A DNA stretch of 7,463 nucleotides, from contig JAQUZV010000105.1 in assembly GCA_028691155.1 (NCBI GenBank), forward strand, positions 1 through 7,463, written 5' to 3'. The notes beneath the pieces are model-generated. The model did no database searches, was not told where the DNA came from, and saw only the letters and a list, made by a program, of their open reading frames with translations. How positions within the stretch are numbered: position 1 is the first letter of the stretch; each line of letters starts with the position of its first letter. A program made the translations under genes and the position numbers. The stretch comes from Victivallales bacterium. Its GTDB lineage: Bacteria > Verrucomicrobiota > Lentisphaeria > Victivallales > SZUA-371. This document shows positions 5,532 through 7,463 of the stretch, piece by piece.

Positions 5532-7082
5532 TTATGGCGGCTCCGACCGGAAGTATTTACGAAAAAAGGCCACATTGCGTTCGGATGCAAACGCCTCGAA
5601 CCCGGTCCGGAATTCATGACGCAGTCGTTTTTTGTCCGTGGCCAACACCGCAATCAGTCCTCCAACCGCGGCGACCGCCGCCGGACGCAACCGGCAATCC
5701 GGATCGTCGATCTTGCTCTGCAGCGTGGCGATCTGCACCGCCATATCGTTATATGCCCCCAGCGTGTCCTGAAGCTTTTTCAGCGACGCCACCCGTTTCC
5801 GGACGGCGGGGGGAAAAATTCCGGAGAAAAATTCCAACAGATAACGCAGTTTCTTACACTGAATCCGTACCCGATGCAGGGCAACGTCACCGGTATCCGC
5901 ATCCAGTTTCCGGCCGCCACGGACAACTTTCCGATAACAGCGGTAGATTTCCATTCCGGCCGCCACGGCAATCGGCAGGCCGGGATCCGGCCGCAACAAT
6001 AACCGGGAGTCCAGCAGAAGTTCGCGCCAGCGGCAGCAGAAATCATGATATTTATCCCCGGACAACGCCTCCCGGAGCGTCAGCAGTTCCCCATGGCGAA
6101 TAGTCGCAATGCGCCGGAAAAACAACAGCAGACCGGGGTGGAGTTCCGGCGGCAGCAGGGCCAGATAGCGGTCGCGCGATTCCAACAGAACGTCGCAGTC
6201 GCGCAAACAATTGGTGGCATTGGCCCAATGCCGGAATTTCGTCCGCATTTCCGCCAACGGCGCCGCCTGAAAACAAAAACCGAAAGCCGTCAGCAAAGTA
6301 CGGGAACGGCGGAACGCCACCCGGTAATCGTGAAGAAACTCCCGGTCGATATCGGCCCGAATCCCCGTTTCGTTGACGTGAATCAAGCGAAAATTATCGT
6401 GCAGCAACCGCATCACCGCGGTCCCGACCGGCAGGTCCGGCGTCAGTTCCGTGGTAATTTTCATGGAGTAATCCAGCGGCCGCCGTCCAATCAGACGAAG
6501 CAGGTGAATCAGGATGTCGACCGGGGCGGAAACCGTTTGAAATCCGTGTCGGGACAGGAAATGCTCGAAATTATCCCCCGGCACCTCATCATGGGAAAGA
6601 CGGCGCAGGTACAGCAAAGCCATGCCGGAACGCCGCGACTTGTGAATGCCATGCAGTCGCAGCAACGACAAATCCAGACGCAATTGCGGTTCGGCCGCCG
6701 CCATGGCGCCGCTGAAAGATCGATCCCGGCGGGACAGCGCCACCAACCGCAACAGCGCCCGTCCCCCGGCGGCACTCTCCACCCGCGTCCGGCAATCGCC
6801 CTCCGGCAGTTCCGCCGCAAACCGTATTCTTTTGCCGTCGGAACAAAACTGCCGGGACACCTCGCACCACCGTTCCAGATCATACAACAGGAAAAAGTCG
6901 CCGCAGCAAAACAATACCAATCCCCGCTGCCAGAGCCGCCAGTCAAAGGTTTCGAGCCAAATCATCCGGCGGGATTCTTCCAGGTTCACCGCATCGAAAT
7001 GCCACGGTCGTCCCGGCAACAACTCCGACCATTCCGGATGCGCCGCCTCTTCGTCCTTCCAGAAAATCACTTTTTCATTCAT
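5532..7082 (-). CDS. CHAD-domain protein with a degenerate CYTH-like N-terminal half
   Basis: The C-terminal part of the 516 residues (about 216-500) is a CHAD domain, an alpha-helical fold rich in conserved His, Arg and Lys known to bind inorganic polyphosphate. Visible CHAD signatures are EFLHDYRVAFRRSRTLL (248-264; His251, Arg254, Arg258-259), LRDCDVLL (293-300), LHRVRIQCKKLRYLLEFF (402-419; His403, Arg406, Lys410-411, Arg413) and LQDTLGAYND (437-446). The N-terminal part (about 30-165) shows a CYTH-like pattern: R39 with WLETFDWRLWQRGLVL (42-57), then RIRFAAELPEGDCRTRVESAAGGRALLRLV (in 85-114). The catalytic ExExK motif expected near the start of CYTH enzymes is absent, so triphosphatase activity is unlikely. 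No signal peptide or membrane helix is seen. The ATG at 7082 has AGGG 6 bases upstream and lies 24 bases after the Nudix stop, so the two genes are probably one transcript. The CHAD call is firm; the CYTH relation is inferred from pattern only. Cellular role unknown. Confidence 0.87.
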   Translation of the reverse strand: MNEKVIFWKDEEAAHPEWSELLPGRPWHFDAVNLEESRRMIWLETFDWRLWQRGLVLFCCGDFFLLYDLERWCEVSRQFCSDGKRIRFAAELPEGDCRTRVESAAGGRALLRLVALSRRDRSFSGAMAAAEPQLRLDLSLLRLHGIHKSRRSGMALLYLRRLSHDEVPGDNFEHFLSRHGFQTVSAPVDILIHLLRLIGRRPLDYSMKITTELTPDLPVGTAVMRLLHDNFRLIHVNETGIRADIDREFLHDYRVAFRRSRTLLTAFGFCFQAAPLAEMRTKFRHWANATNCLRDCDVLLESRDRYLALLPPELHPGLLLFFRRIATIRHGELLTLREALSGDKYHDFCCRWRELLLDSRLLLRPDPGLPIAVAAGMEIYRCYRKVVRGGRKLDADTGDVALHRVRIQCKKLRYLLEFFSGIFPPAVRKRVASLKKLQDTLGAYNDMAVQIATLQSKIDDPDCRLRPAAVAAVGGLIAVLATDKKRLRHEFRTGFEAFASERNVAFFRKYFRSEPP

Positions 7083-7106
7083 GGCCGTCCCTGGGGCTCA
7101 CAACCA

Positions 7107-7463
7107 TCAGCACTCATCCCGGCCGCACAGCATGGTCAGCAGTTTTTCCGCCATGCCGATCATTTTCGCGTCGCAGAGATACTCGCCGACCGCCGTCAGC
7201 TCGATTTCAATCCGGCGGCGCGCCGCGGCTTCCGGCCACGACGGCAACCGTTTCTTTATTTTGAAAGGATACAATGACACTTTGAACTTTTTTCCGCCTT
7301 TGACATACTCGTAACTGCCCAGCGCTTTCTTGCCCGCCTTGCCGATCAGACCGGCCTCCTCATAAGCCTCCATCGCCACCGAAAACTGCACGGTTTCACC
7401 CTCTTCGAGGTGGCCCTTGGGAAAAATCCAGAAGTCGGAATTGCTCCGCGTCGTCACCAGAAC
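7107..7463 (-). CDS. Nudix hydrolase (N-terminus beyond the window)
   Basis: The frame is open to the right edge, so the start is missing; 118 residues to the stop are visible. The Nudix box spans visible residues 17-39 (7415-7347): G-HLEEG-E-TVQFSVA-M-E-A-Y-EE-A-G-L. It fits G-x5-E-x7-R-E-U-x-E-E-x-G-U except that the Arg is Met. The metal-binding glutamates Glu32, Glu35 and Glu36 are kept. The preceding FWIFPKGH is typical of Nudix proteins of the diphosphoinositol-polyphosphate / diadenosine-polyphosphate type (WxxPKG). Such enzymes cleave X-linked nucleoside or inositol diphosphates, and some cleave polyphosphate; the substrate here cannot be read from sequence. A basic lysine-rich stretch (GKKALGSYEYVKGGKKFKV) follows the box. 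The gene is the upstream partner of the CHAD-domain gene, 24 bases away, so a shared phosphate-related role is likely. About 10-30 N-terminal residues are probably missing. Confidence 0.88.
   Translation of the reverse strand, partial: VLVTTRSNSDFWIFPKGHLEEGETVQFSVAMEAYEEAGLIGKAGKKALGSYEYVKGGKKFKVSLYPFKIKKRLPSWPEAAARRRIEIELTAVGEYLCDAKMIGMAEKLLTMLCGRDEC

Noticed and set aside
6045..7277. A 410-codon plus-strand open frame antisense to the CHAD gene.
   Set aside because: The minus strand carries clear CHAD and Nudix motifs. The antisense translation is Gln/Arg-rich, has no recognisable motifs and spans two real genes.

Overview
The window reads as ordinary chromosomal DNA from a bacterium with moderately high G+C coding sequence and noticeably A+T-richer gene junctions. 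No mobile element, CRISPR array, rRNA or tRNA was seen. The lysA-dapF pair implies meso-diaminopimelate and lysine synthesis. The LysA motif variants (HTGSG, CGNICETGD, EPGKY) resemble my recollection of LysA from the Bacteroidetes type more than the classical HIGS/CES form. Taxonomy cannot be fixed from this window. A diderm such as a Lentisphaerae or other PVC-group member is a guess only.

Layout, left to right. (1) Positions 1-84, minus strand: the first 28 codons of a BioA-like aminotransferase of biotin synthesis, running off the left edge. (2) Positions 166-2727, minus strand: a complete bacterial-type leucyl-tRNA synthetase (leuS) with HVGH, editing domain, KMSKS and C-terminal domain intact. 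A hairpin with a T-run, like an intrinsic terminator, sits between leuS and bioA, directly ahead of the bioA ribosome binding site. (3) Positions 2728-3009: a 282-base divergent intergenic region. It holds candidate promoters in both directions, two outward-facing terminator-like hairpins, and a tandem 9-base repeat that overlaps the rightward promoter and resembles a Fur box. (4) Positions 3010-5461, plus strand: a compact operon of a small metal-binding-type cupin, lysA (diaminopimelate decarboxylase) and dapF (diaminopimelate epimerase). lysA and dapF overlap by 13 bases. (5) Positions 5462-5531: a convergent junction with a perfect 10-bp stem-loop. (6) Positions 5532-7463, minus strand: a Nudix hydrolase (N-terminus off the right edge) followed after 24 bases by a 516-residue protein with a C-terminal CHAD domain and what looks like a degraded CYTH-like N-terminal half.

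How the genes work together. DapF converts LL- to meso-diaminopimelate and LysA decarboxylates the meso form to lysine, so the two overlapping genes encode consecutive steps. The cupin's role beside them is unknown. CHAD domains are known to bind inorganic polyphosphate, and some Nudix enzymes hydrolyse diphosphorylated signalling molecules or polyphosphate. The Nudix-CHAD pair is therefore a plausible polyphosphate-related module and is the most interesting part of the window. No clearly undescribed system is demonstrated here.
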